Under the pieces are notes generated by a model. It was given only the letters and a program-made list of their open reading frames with translations, was not told where the DNA came from and ran no database searches. Below, in pieces: positions 48,301 to 55,421 of a stretch of DNA of 64,000 nucleotides. How positions within the stretch are numbered: position 1 is the stretch's first letter; the number at the start of each line of letters is the position of its first letter. The DNA comes from Segetibacter sp. 3557_3 (GTDB taxonomy: Bacteria; Bacteroidota; Bacteroidia; Chitinophagales; Chitinophagaceae). The translations under genes and the position numbers were made by a program. The stretch is from NCBI RefSeq assembly GCF_004354985.1, contig NZ_SMSK01000016.1:1-64000 (forward strand), read 5' to 3'.

Positions 48301-49397
48301 ATCCTCCAACAGTGAAAGACGACTGTGATAAGGATCCAAAACTCACATACGAAGACAAAACAGATTATGGTAAATGCGGGTATACCGTTACCCGTACATG
48401 GACAGCAAAAGATGACTGCGGAAACCAGTCCAGCTGCAGCCAGGTAATTACGGTTAATGATACCAAAGCTCCGGTAATTACATGTGCACAAAACAAAACA
48501 ATCGAGTGTAACGCTATCGTCGTCTTTGATCCGCCAACAGTAACAGACTGCGATCCGAACGTAGTGGTAAACTTTACAACAGCGGTTTCCGGCAATACGC
48601 ACACACGTACCTGGACAGCAACCGATGCCTGTGGTAATAGCTCCAGCTGCAGCCAGGTTATCGTTGTTAAGCCATGCCCAACCGAGGGCTGCACACCAGG
48701 CTACTGGAAAAATCATCCTGAGGCTTGGGTGCGCACAGCTTACACAACAGGGCAGACACTTGAAAGTGTATTTAATGTGCCCAACAATTATGGCCTCGAC
48801 AACGTGACTTTGGTTGATGCATTGGACGGTGGTGGAGGACCTGGAGTGGTAGGTGCAGCAAATACACTGCTCAGGGCTGCAGTAGCCGCACTGTTAAACG
48901 CTTCTCACAGTGGTGTTAATTATCCAAGGTCAACAACCGACATCATCAACGCGGTGAACGCAGCGCTTTCAAGTGGTGACAGGCAAACCATGCTTAACCT
49001 TGCAGGTGCATTGGATAGGGATAATAACCTTGGTTGCCCACTGAATAACAACAACGCTACGAGGACCATGGCCGTAACTTCAAACGTATCAGGGGTTGCA
49101 CCACAGTCAATCGGTGCTGAAGCCAAATTATTGGCTCCACTTACCGCGTCGGCTTCTCCAAACCCTTTCAGTTCGAACATTCGATTTGTAGTTACAAGTT
49201 CAACTGGTGGAGACGGAAGCATCACAGTATACAATACACTTGGTCAGAAGCTCGCAGTAGTGTACTCCGGCAAGTTTGCTGCTGGTCGCTCTCAAACCAT
49301 TTTGTACAATGTTCCGGCAACGTACCGTACAAATCTCTTCTACATCGTCAGAGTTGGGGAGAAGCAAGTCACAGGTAAATTGCTGCATGGCAAGTAA
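45345..49397 (+). CDS. Giant secreted HYR-like repeat protein with T9SS sorting domain
   Basis: A 1,350-residue exported protein. A signal peptide (VLLLLQCFYSINSFAQ) ends near residue 43. A unique Cys-containing N-terminal region (about 44-280) follows. Eleven repeats of 76 residues occupy about 282-1112, each with the pattern PVITC..TIEC..VVFDPPTV..DDC..TRTWxAKDDCGNQS and VITVKDTK. A CTPGYWKNHPEAW domain follows (about 1117 on), and a T9SS tail ends the protein (ASPNPFSSNIRFVV, ITVYNTLGQKLAVVY, LFYIVRVGEKQVTGKLLHGK). HYR-like repeats are Ig-like and serve adhesion or display. Four to six Cys per repeat suggest disulfide stabilisation. The gene is monocistronic, with a terminator after it. 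Confidence 0.92.
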   Translation: MSTLIQQTKPLMFSLVPKKFFLKLTAVPVLLLLQCFYSINSFAQLSTTTCGYKVDVVSSFNGVNTTITYTITNTNPGNGRPGTYKDLSHWEFVLNPCIPPNKIKGGDGDYHTNPNGSCLGNNTPIIKFDRGTSGTRPTTYTLVLEGNYSLILTDAYFKAGNDPCCKGQVYAPICCKFEVTCPTNKNLGTFDCKNLNTIPGLPTSLDQLKNSPYNIVIGTKNCGTIRYKASDDGTPNVCSPANQVITRTITIWDDLDGDNQQDSNEEFAVCKFTYTIIADKTAPVITCAGNKTIECNATVVFDPPTVKDDCDQDPKLTYEDKTDYGKCGYTVTRTWTAKDDCGNQSSCSQVITVKDTKPPVITCAGNKTIECGTPVVFDPPTVKDDCDQDPKLTYEDKTDYGNCGYTITRTWTAKDDCGNQSTCSQVITVKDTKAPVITCAGDKTIECNATVVFDPPTVKDDCDQDPKLTYEDKTDYGKCGYTVTRTWTAKDDCGNQSSCSQVITVKDTKPPVITCAGNKTIECGTPVVFDPPTVKDDCDQDPKLTYEDKTDYGNCGYTITRTWTAKDDCGNQSSCSQVITVKDTKPPVITCVPDRTIECDEAVVFDPPTVTDDCDRNPELTYTDKKVYHSCGYTITRTWIAKDDCGNQSTADQVITVKDTKPPVITCAGNKTIECGTPVVFDPPTVKDDCDKDPKLTYEDKTSYGKCEYTVTRTWTAKDDCGNQSSCSQVITVKDTKPPVITCVPDKTIECDEAVVFDPPTVTDDCDRNPELTYTDKKVYHSCGYTITRTWIAKDDCGNQSTADQVITVKDTKPPVITCAGNKTIECGTPVVFDPPTVKDDCDKDPKLTYEDKTSYGKCEYTVTRTWTAKDDCGNQSSCSQVITVKDTKPPVITCVPDKTIECDEAVVFDPPTVTDDCDRNPELTYTDKKVYHSCGYTITRTWIAKDDCGNQSTADQVITVKDTKAPVITCAGNKTIECGTPVVFDPPTVKDDCDKDPKLTYEDKTDYGKCGYTVTRTWTAKDDCGNQSSCSQVITVNDTKAPVITCAQNKTIECNAIVVFDPPTVTDCDPNVVVNFTTAVSGNTHTRTWTATDACGNSSSCSQVIVVKPCPTEGCTPGYWKNHPEAWVRTAYTTGQTLESVFNVPNNYGLDNVTLVDALDGGGGPGVVGAANTLLRAAVAALLNASHSGVNYPRSTTDIINAVNAALSSGDRQTMLNLAGALDRDNNLGCPLNNNNATRTMAVTSNVSGVAPQSIGAEAKLLAPLTASASPNPFSSNIRFVVTSSTGGDGSITVYNTLGQKLAVVYSGKFAAGRSQTILYNVPATYRTNLFYIVRVGEKQVTGKLLHGK
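46188..48678 (+). repeat. Eleven tandem 228-bp repeats with a 456-bp higher-order period
   Basis: Ten full 228-bp units run from 46188 to 48467, and an eleventh, diverged unit runs to about 48678. Units 1-2 and 3-4 form one near-identical 456-bp pair. Units 5-6, 7-8 and 9-10 form a second set of 456-bp pairs, in which odd units carry CVPD..ECDEAVVF and QSTADQ and even units carry CAGN..ECGTPVVF and SSCSQ. The pairs are nearly identical at nucleotide level, so expansion by whole pairs is recent. Confidence 0.92.
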
Positions 49398-49420
49398 GTT
49401 TCTAATGCTTATGTGAATCA

Positions 49421-49448
49421 GGGGCTGCCTTTTTGGGCGGCCCTTTTT
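49421..49448 (+). terminator. Intrinsic terminator after the HYR-repeat gene
   Basis: A GGGCTGCC / GGCGGCCC stem with a T-rich loop and a following T run, starting about 24 bp after the stop. It resembles the terminator at 27979-28007. Confidence 0.82.
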
Positions 49449-49826
49449 GTTTTTGGGCAACGTGTTTGGAACAAGCATGAGCTCCTGCCGATTTGCCGGC
49501 GAGTCACTCCCGATAACACCATGCTATTTAGTTCAGCGACTTTTGTTTAATCCAGGAGTATATTGATAGATGGCTGAGGTTTAGCCTTCCACACCAGCAT
49601 AGCCGGCACCACATGCAGTGAACGAAGAACAAGCTTATCGCTTACTTTCGCGTATCTAAAATGGTTGCTTGCCCGATTTCGATGAACCATCTTCGGGCCT
49701 TTGCACAAGTGCACTGTACTACATTAAAGCTCCGGCAGGTTAATCCTTGATCGTTAGAATGTGAGATGAATTAGCAAAAAATAAAAAATCAATTTTGAAC
49801 GCTTCGGCGCAGTTAACCAAAACGAC
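49449..49826. other. Intergenic stretch, no gene recognised
   Basis: About 380 bp between the terminator of the HYR-repeat gene and the metallophosphoesterase. An AT-rich block at 49770-49800 could hold the promoter. No repeat copy was found. Confidence 0.45.
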
Positions 49827-51062
49827 ATGATACAAAGGCTGGTACCAATAATCATCATCTGGGCTTTAGTTGACCTTTATTTTTTCCAGGCGGTTAAAAC
49901 CGCAACCAACAACGTTTATGTTTGGTGGGCATACTGGTTATACGACATCCTGCTCGCAATTGTGATGATCTACATTGCTGCAATGCCGGCGGGTCCTTCC
50001 ACCCAGCCAAGAGTTATTTTTTGGTTAATCGGGTTTATGTTGCTGTCGCTTGCTCCTAAACTTATCAGCCTACCGATATTGATTTTTGAAGACGCAGGGA
50101 GATTGCTTTGGTATGTTGGAAATTTCTTCCGCCGTTTGTTCTCGTCGGGAGAAAGCCAGGAGACGTTGCGGTATGCAGGCAGAAGAAAGTTTATCAGCCA
50201 GCTTGCCATCGGAATTGCTGCAATTCCATTTATTGGGTTATTGTATGGAATGATCAGGGGGAAATATGATTACCGGGTGCATAAGTTAAGCGTACGGTTT
50301 AAAGACTTACCGGATGCTTTTAATGGGTTTACCATTACCCAGTTATCTGATATTCATTCGGGCAGTTTCGACAGTAAGACCGATGTTGAACGGGGTATTG
50401 CATTGGCCAACGCTCAGAAAAGCGACATCTTCCTGTTTACCGGCGACCTGGTGAACAACAATGCCGATGAAATGACTCCCTGGAAAGAGAGCTTTTCTGC
50501 CCTTCGCGCACCCTATGGCCAATTTTCGGTGCTTGGCAACCACGATTACGGCGATTATCAACAGTGGGCTAGTGAAGCGGAGAAGGCAGCGAACCTTGTA
50601 CGTTTAAAGCAGGTTCACCAGGAAATCGGCTTTAGACTGATGCTGAATGAAAGCCTGCAAATCAAAAAAGACGGCCAGCACATCAGCCTCATCGGTGTTG
50701 AAAACTGGGGCAAGGGTGGTTTTCATAAATATGGCGACTTAAATAAGGCAACGGCTGCAGTAGAAGACAACGACTTCAAAATTCTTATGAGCCACGACCC
50801 CTCGCACTGGGAAGCACAAACCCTGAACCACAACAAACACATACATCTTACCCTGGCCGGGCATACCCATGGTATGCAGTTTGGCATCGAAGTGCCGGGT
50901 TTTAAGTGGAGCCCGGTGCAATACGTATACCGGCAGTGGGCTGGTATCTATCAACGAAGTGAAAAGAAGCTGTATGTAAATCGTGGCTTTGGTTTCCTGG
51001 GTTACCCCGGAAGGGTCGGCATCCTCCCGGAAATTACGGTCATAACCCTTTTGAAAGCGTAA
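49827..51062 (+). CDS. Membrane-anchored calcineurin-like metallophosphoesterase
   Basis: A 411-residue protein. About the first 160 residues contain four hydrophobic segments (IIIIWALVDLYFF, WWAYWLYDILLAIVMIYIA, VIFWLIGFMLLSLAPKLISL, LAIGIAAIPFIGLLYGMI). The C-terminal 250 residues form a metallophosphoesterase domain with ITQLSDIHSGSF, FLFTGDLVNN, VLGNHDYGDY, ILMSHDP and LAGHTHGMQFG, all metal ligands present. This topology matches YkuE/YaeI-like enzymes, some of which act on lipid pyrophosphates such as UDP-diacylglucosamine. The substrate here is not known. Confidence 0.93.
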   Translation: MIQRLVPIIIIWALVDLYFFQAVKTATNNVYVWWAYWLYDILLAIVMIYIAAMPAGPSTQPRVIFWLIGFMLLSLAPKLISLPILIFEDAGRLLWYVGNFFRRLFSSGESQETLRYAGRRKFISQLAIGIAAIPFIGLLYGMIRGKYDYRVHKLSVRFKDLPDAFNGFTITQLSDIHSGSFDSKTDVERGIALANAQKSDIFLFTGDLVNNNADEMTPWKESFSALRAPYGQFSVLGNHDYGDYQQWASEAEKAANLVRLKQVHQEIGFRLMLNESLQIKKDGQHISLIGVENWGKGGFHKYGDLNKATAAVEDNDFKILMSHDPSHWEAQTLNHNKHIHLTLAGHTHGMQFGIEVPGFKWSPVQYVYRQWAGIYQRSEKKLYVNRGFGFLGYPGRVGILPEITVITLLKA

Positions 51063-51227
51063 GGAACGTTATGGGGTATTGCCAGTGAACGCATGAAAGA
51101 AAATCGGGAACCCACGGCCAAAAGCACCCAGGGCAGGGGTAAAGTTTTTTGCCCGGTGCAATTGTTTGATCTTGTAAACCCGTGGTTTCTTTTGCGAAAA
51201 GGTTTGGCTTAGCAGCCTTGCAGAACC

Positions 51228-51257
51228 TTGCACAATGGCGCTGATGTGTTAATTTAC
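51228..51257 (+). promoter_or_regulatory. Candidate Bacteroidota housekeeping promoter for the M28 peptidase gene
   Basis: A TTG at 51228-51230 is followed after 19 nt by TAATTTAC (51250-51257), which matches the -33 TTG and -7 TAnnTTTG of Bacteroidota sigma-ABfr promoters except at the last two positions. Transcription would start near 51264, about 27 nt before ATG 51291, which supports that start over the longer frame from 51228. Confidence 0.35.
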
Positions 51258-51290
51258 CTTCTCCAAAGTTCTCCACCAAATGCACCCACT

Positions 51291-52784
51291 ATGATGAGCA
51301 GAATTGTTCCGTTTGCAATATTCGTTTGTTTCGTTTTCTGCAGCAGCGCCCAAACTTCTAAGACTGGGGTTGTTAAAAGCGCCCCAGGCTTATCGGCCAT
51401 CACCGAAAAGGACCTGAAAACGGATTTGTACGAAATGGCCGGCGACCACTTTCGTGGCAGGGAAGCAGGAACGGTTGATGAACTTAAAGCTTCCATTTGG
51501 TGGGCCGAAAAATTACGGGCCACCGGATTGAAACCTGCTGGTGACGATGGCACTTTTTTCCAATTTTTCAATATGAAGCGCGCAAGGATTAGCCAGGCAA
51601 GCAGAGTAAGTATCGGTGATCAAACGCTTGAATTGTGGAAGGACGTGCTGGTGGCACAAACCGTTCCCGCTGTTATCAGTGCCCCGATCATCTATGCCGG
51701 TTCAGGAACAACTTCAGAACTGGACAAACTTGATCTCAAAGGCAAAGCGGTTGCGCTAAAGGTGTCTGCTGATGGGATCAATTTAGCTGTTTCACTTCCG
51801 GAACGCAGGTATCCGGGATATGTATTGCGCAAGTACGGAACGGCATTATATGCGCAGGGAGTTGCAGCTATCATTTTTATTGCCGACGAAATGGGAGAGA
51901 TGAGCTGGAGCCAGGTTGTTCCTGCCTTAAGTCGCGGATCATACGATGTTGATGCGGGGACAAGTGCAGCCGTTGTACCAAGACCTCCGGTATTCTGGGT
52001 TCATGCGGGTGCATTGGATATGATACGGTCAAACGGTGCAATGTTGAAAGCCGAAATCGAAGTAGAACGGTTTGACTATCCCTCGGTGAACATTGTTGCA
52101 ACCATTGATGGGAGCGATCCTGTGCTTAAAAAAGAGTTTGTTTTATATAGTGGCCATACCGACCATGATGGTGTGCGTCAACCATATGGCAACGACAGTA
52201 TATATAACGGGGCCGACGACAATGCGACCGTCAACGTGGCATTGCTAGCTATTGCCCGTGCCTTAAAAAGAAATCCTGGTAAACGATCAGCACTGTTTGT
52301 CTGGCATGGTGCAGAAGAGCGGGGCCTGCTCGGTTCGAAATGGTTTGCTAGCAACCCGACCGTTCCGGGAAAATCGATTGTAGCGGTACTCAACGGCGAT
52401 ATGATTGGCTACAATAACCCGGACAGTGCAGCCTTATTGGGTATGCAGCCACCACACCGCAACTCTTCTGAACTCGTAACTGCTGCGGTTAAGGCGAATA
52501 ATGACGGCCCGCGTTTCAAGCTGGATACGCTTTGGGATAAACCAGAGCATGTTGAAGGCTGGTATTTCAGGAGCGATCACCTCTCTTATGCGCGTGCGGG
52601 TTATCCGGCAATATTTTATACCACCTTGTTGCATCCACTGTACCATACGCCGATGGATGAACCAAAAATCATCGACATCGCTAAACTCAGGCGCATGACT
52701 GAGTGGATGTACCGCACAGGCTGGACAATCGCCAATGCTCCTCGCAGACCTGGGATTGACCCCCATTTCAAACTGGAACGTTGA
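51291..52784 (+). CDS. Exported M28-family zinc aminopeptidase with PA domain
   Basis: A 497-residue metallopeptidase. The signal peptide is SRIVPFAIFVCFVFCSSAQ. A PA-like insert (about 120-265) is followed by the M28 catalytic core: YSGHTDHDGV (first Zn His), YNGADDNATVNVALL (bridging Asp), WHGAEERGLLGSKWF (catalytic and Zn Glu), LNGDMIGYNN (Zn Asp) and YHTPMDEP (last His). It should remove N-terminal residues from peptides in the periplasm or outside. The start is ATG 51291; the frame open from 51228 adds 21 non-signal-like residues. It is followed by an unusual inverted-repeat region. Confidence 0.93.
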   Translation: MMSRIVPFAIFVCFVFCSSAQTSKTGVVKSAPGLSAITEKDLKTDLYEMAGDHFRGREAGTVDELKASIWWAEKLRATGLKPAGDDGTFFQFFNMKRARISQASRVSIGDQTLELWKDVLVAQTVPAVISAPIIYAGSGTTSELDKLDLKGKAVALKVSADGINLAVSLPERRYPGYVLRKYGTALYAQGVAAIIFIADEMGEMSWSQVVPALSRGSYDVDAGTSAAVVPRPPVFWVHAGALDMIRSNGAMLKAEIEVERFDYPSVNIVATIDGSDPVLKKEFVLYSGHTDHDGVRQPYGNDSIYNGADDNATVNVALLAIARALKRNPGKRSALFVWHGAEERGLLGSKWFASNPTVPGKSIVAVLNGDMIGYNNPDSAALLGMQPPHRNSSELVTAAVKANNDGPRFKLDTLWDKPEHVEGWYFRSDHLSYARAGYPAIFYTTLLHPLYHTPMDEPKIIDIAKLRRMTEWMYRTGWTIANAPRRPGIDPHFKLER

Positions 52785-52786
52785 TT

Positions 52787-52860
52787 AACCGTAAGCCGCA
52801 CGGTTTGATTAGTAAATTATAGAAACAGTGAGATCGTGCGGCTCCGCATACCATCTCACC
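52787..52860 (+). other. Overlapping inverted repeats with alternative pairings
   Basis: Immediately after the peptidase stop there are three competing stems. AACCGT (52787-52792) pairs with ACGGTT (52800-52805). AGCCGCACG (52794-52802) pairs with CGTGCGGCT (52835-52843). GTGAGAT (52828-52834) pairs with ATCTCAC (52853-52859), enclosing a small TGCGG/CCGCA stem. The second and third share bases and could switch or form a pseudoknot. No T tract follows, so it is not a classic terminator, although it lies between convergent genes where one is expected. Confidence 0.5.
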
Positions 52861-53032
52861 GGCAATAACCAAATTGCTCACGCCCACACTCGCTTAATAT
52901 CAGCATGCTTTTAGGGTTTAGGTGCTGCTTGTATTCGTGAATTGCTAAACTAATCCTTGAACGCTTTACTTGATAAAAAATCATAACCGTGGTGGAACCG
53001 TATGCTGTAAATCCAGGTAATGAGACAGCTAT

Positions 53033-54061
53033 CTACCGGGCGATTTGCCCAAGGGTAGGTAATACCAGTTTTACGGTAAGCCCGAGGTTAACCCTATCGA
53101 TAAACTTTGAACCGGGTGACAACTTGTTGGTAAGGTCGTCGGATTGGAAGAATACACCACCAAACAGTTTGCCTTTTGGGAAGGCATAAAAGCCTACCCC
53201 GGCTTTATACAAATGCTGTTGTTGAAAATCATTCCGCCTGCCGAAAAGGTGAAATGCATATCGGGTAGCGTCGGAGTTTTGGGTGAGTACATGTACCAGG
53301 TCGAGGCTGTAGGTATTTAAGGTGTAAGTATCATAGTTTCCCGTAAAAGCAGTTACCTCTCTTTCAAAGGTGCGTACCGTTTGACCCGATGGATCCGAAG
53401 TTACCCGTGCCTGGTTGTACTTGATTGTGCCAAGGTCATCGATATTATTCACCTTTGAATTGTCCCATGAGAGCCCGATTGAAGTAGCGCCATTAACCAA
53501 TACGGTATAAGCCACTTGAAGGGTTTGTCCCCTGAAGGTTTCTGTTGCAAGCTGTTGTTCGAAGGGCCGAGTTTCATCGTACAACTTATACTTCGCTGCC
53601 TTAAGGCCGAGTCGCAAAGTGAACCAGTCCTGCACAGTGGCATTATTAAAATAGTACTTCACTGTTTCTCCTGACCGGTCCGACCGGTCAACTGTGCCAA
53701 ACAGCAGCGACCGGTGTCCGATTAGCAGGTCTCCCGAAGTTCCTGGAGTAAATGTGCCGTTGCTGAACAGGTTTGATAAACCGCTTTCCGCTGACGCCCG
53801 AACATCCACTCCACAATAGAACCGGTTCCACCGACCAATCCTTGTCCGGTCGTTTTTGGCCGGTGCAGCAGATTGCGCATAATAGTATTGAAATCTTAGA
53901 CTGCTGTTCGCGGTGTTGATTCCAAAAAATCCCTGCGGTGCAATGATTGCCGTTTTGCCATCCGCGTCTTCAAATATTGGCTGGAAGGTTTGCGCCCTGG
54001 TTGCTGCGACTAATGCAAAACAGCAGGCTAACGATGCTATTGTTCTTATAACTAATGACAT
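53033..54061 (-). CDS. Probable outer-membrane beta-barrel protein
   Basis: A 342-residue exported protein with a signal peptide (CCFALVAATRAQ, to about residue 23). The rest alternates polar and aromatic residues in strand-like stretches (SLRFQYYYAQSA, FYCGVDVRASAES, WFTLRLGLKAAKYKLY, TLNTYSLDLVHVLT, RYAFHLFGRRND, AGVGFYAFPKGKLFGGVFFQ) and ends in VNLGLTVKLVL, consistent with an outer-membrane barrel. No family could be named. The preceding small gene (54066) ends 4 bp upstream of this start, so the two are probably co-transcribed. Confidence 0.75.
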   Translation of the reverse strand: MSLVIRTIASLACCFALVAATRAQTFQPIFEDADGKTAIIAPQGFFGINTANSSLRFQYYYAQSAAPAKNDRTRIGRWNRFYCGVDVRASAESGLSNLFSNGTFTPGTSGDLLIGHRSLLFGTVDRSDRSGETVKYYFNNATVQDWFTLRLGLKAAKYKLYDETRPFEQQLATETFRGQTLQVAYTVLVNGATSIGLSWDNSKVNNIDDLGTIKYNQARVTSDPSGQTVRTFEREVTAFTGNYDTYTLNTYSLDLVHVLTQNSDATRYAFHLFGRRNDFQQQHLYKAGVGFYAFPKGKLFGGVFFQSDDLTNKLSPGSKFIDRVNLGLTVKLVLPTLGQIAR

Positions 54062-54065
54062 GATA

Positions 54066-54443
54066 TTAGATTTTTAATGATCCCCTCGCGACAGAAAATC
54101 CCTTTTCAATTTGTCCTTGAATAGGCGGTGTGGTCACATCCTTTTCGTTGACGGTGATCTTTAGTGTCCACGGTGTTTTGTTCCACCCTGAGCAATGAAC
54201 GAAATAGTCGAGTTCTCCGTCAATAGGAAAGTTTGTGATTACGGTACGATAGGTATTGTCGAGCGTTTTTGTCAATGGAATTATATACCCTTCCAACTTA
54301 AAAACCTCGAGGTTCGCCTCTGTACTGAGCTCTACATTTATCTTATTTGTTGTTTCAATTGCGGCTATCGGTGCAACCGTCTCCTTATTGCCGGGCTCAT
54401 TGCCGGATTGTTTCTTTAATGCTGTTGAACGCTGCTTTGCCAT
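54066..54443 (-). CDS. Hypothetical small protein upstream of the barrel gene
   Basis: A 125-residue protein without signal peptide. The N-terminus is basic and disordered (AKQRSTALKKQSGNEPGNKE), followed by a beta-rich domain (INVELSTEANLEVFKLEGYI, YRTVITNFPIDGELDYFVHC, WTLKITVNEKDV). Its stop is 4 bp from the next start, which suggests a two-gene operon. No family was recognised; the real start could be internal. Confidence 0.6.
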   Translation of the reverse strand: MAKQRSTALKKQSGNEPGNKETVAPIAAIETTNKINVELSTEANLEVFKLEGYIIPLTKTLDNTYRTVITNFPIDGELDYFVHCSGWNKTPWTLKITVNEKDVTTPPIQGQIEKGFSVARGSLKI

Positions 54444-54681
54444 GAAATATTGATTTTGGATCTGAATAAGCTTCTGTTATGCCCACCAAAAATAAAGGGT
54501 AGTTGAACGACCCATATGAAAAGAAGTCAATACTAAAGTTATCATCTTAATTGGTTACCTGGTAATCTCAGTTGCTCGTTTGGGTCGGTTCACTACCAGT
54601 ATTTAAAAGTTTTCTCTCCCGGCAATAGGCGATTTAAAAATGAATACCCCATACCTATTTAGTCATGCCTGCAATTAGTTT
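54444..54681. other. Intergenic stretch between hypothetical and sigma factor genes
   Basis: 238 bp between the start of the minus-strand 54066-54443 gene and the end of the sigma factor gene. The stretch nearest 54443 should carry the promoter of the two-gene pair. No terminator hairpin for the sigma gene was recognised. Confidence 0.4.
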
Positions 54682-55281
54682 TTAATTTCCTGAACCGGGC
54701 AAACACAGTGCAGTAAAAATAATTAGCTCCCCGTTCCTGCGGACATATTCATGCAGGAAACGATTTGCTTTTACAATATGGTCGCTTATGGTAGACTTTG
54801 AAATACCGAGTTCAATACTGATTTGATCATAAGTCCAGCCTTCAAGTTTGCTTAGTTTAAAAACCAGTCGCCGCTGCCTGGGAAGGGTATCGAGTAATGC
54901 GTTTAATAAAAAATCATTTTCCTTTTTTTCGAGACTGTTCACCACAGCTTGTTCTCCGACATCGATGCTGTCGCGCAGTTGTACATAGAGCTTCCTATCC
55001 CTTGCGGCTTTTCTAAAAAAGTCGTAAACAAGGTTGGTTGCAATTTTAAAGAGGAAGGGTTTAAGCGGCAGGCCTGCCTGCACCTGATTTCGAGAGGACC
55101 ATAACCTGATAAATGACTCCTGCAGCAGTTCTTCCGCAATCGACGCTGATCGGGTTAGTCGTTGCAGGCTTTTGTAAAGTGCTTCGCTATAGTGGCGATA
55201 AATTTCTTCAAAAGCTTTTTTGTCACCCTGTGTGAACCGTAACACCAATATACTTTCGATATCGTTGGAATGATTAATCAA
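54682..55281 (-). CDS. ECF RNA polymerase sigma factor (FecI-like)
   Basis: A 199-residue ECF sigma factor. Region 2 has ALTxG-like start FTQGDKKAFEEIYRHYSEAL, EELLQESFIRLWSSRNQV and PFLFKIATNLVYDFFRKAARD. Region 4 has LDTLPRQRRLVFKLSKLEGW followed by TYDQISIELGISKSTISDHI. It would direct transcription of the divergent fecR-susC-susD locus in response to substrate sensed by the STN-bearing SusC. The frame begins with TTG at 55281; no ATG is in frame between the preceding stop and the conserved region. It ends with a short hydrophobic tail (LIIFTALCLPGSGN). Confidence 0.93.
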   Translation of the reverse strand: MINHSNDIESILVLRFTQGDKKAFEEIYRHYSEALYKSLQRLTRSASIAEELLQESFIRLWSSRNQVQAGLPLKPFLFKIATNLVYDFFRKAARDRKLYVQLRDSIDVGEQAVVNSLEKKENDFLLNALLDTLPRQRRLVFKLSKLEGWTYDQISIELGISKSTISDHIVKANRFLHEYVRRNGELIIFTALCLPGSGN

Positions 55282-55421
55282 GATTAATATGCTGGTTTAA
55301 ACGATTGCTTTCATTAAAACGGTTAGCGGGATTTTAGCCGATGTGATATTTTAAAAAAAAAGTTTGTGACAGAGCAGAGGAAAATTATTTCCAATTCGTA
55401 TTCATGATATAGCAAGCGTGC
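55282..55421. promoter_or_regulatory. Divergent promoter region of sigma factor and FecR
   Basis: 140 bp between the ECF sigma factor (minus) and fecR (plus) starts, AT-rich with an eleven-base A run near 55350. Both promoters should lie here; no ECF-type consensus could be assigned. Confidence 0.45.

Noticed and set aside
46107-48716. An 869-codon open frame on the minus strand across the HYR repeats
   Set aside because: It is the complement of a 228-bp in-frame repeat array, so the absence of stops is inherited from the repeat. The product has no domain, and the plus strand carries signal peptide, repeats and T9SS tail.
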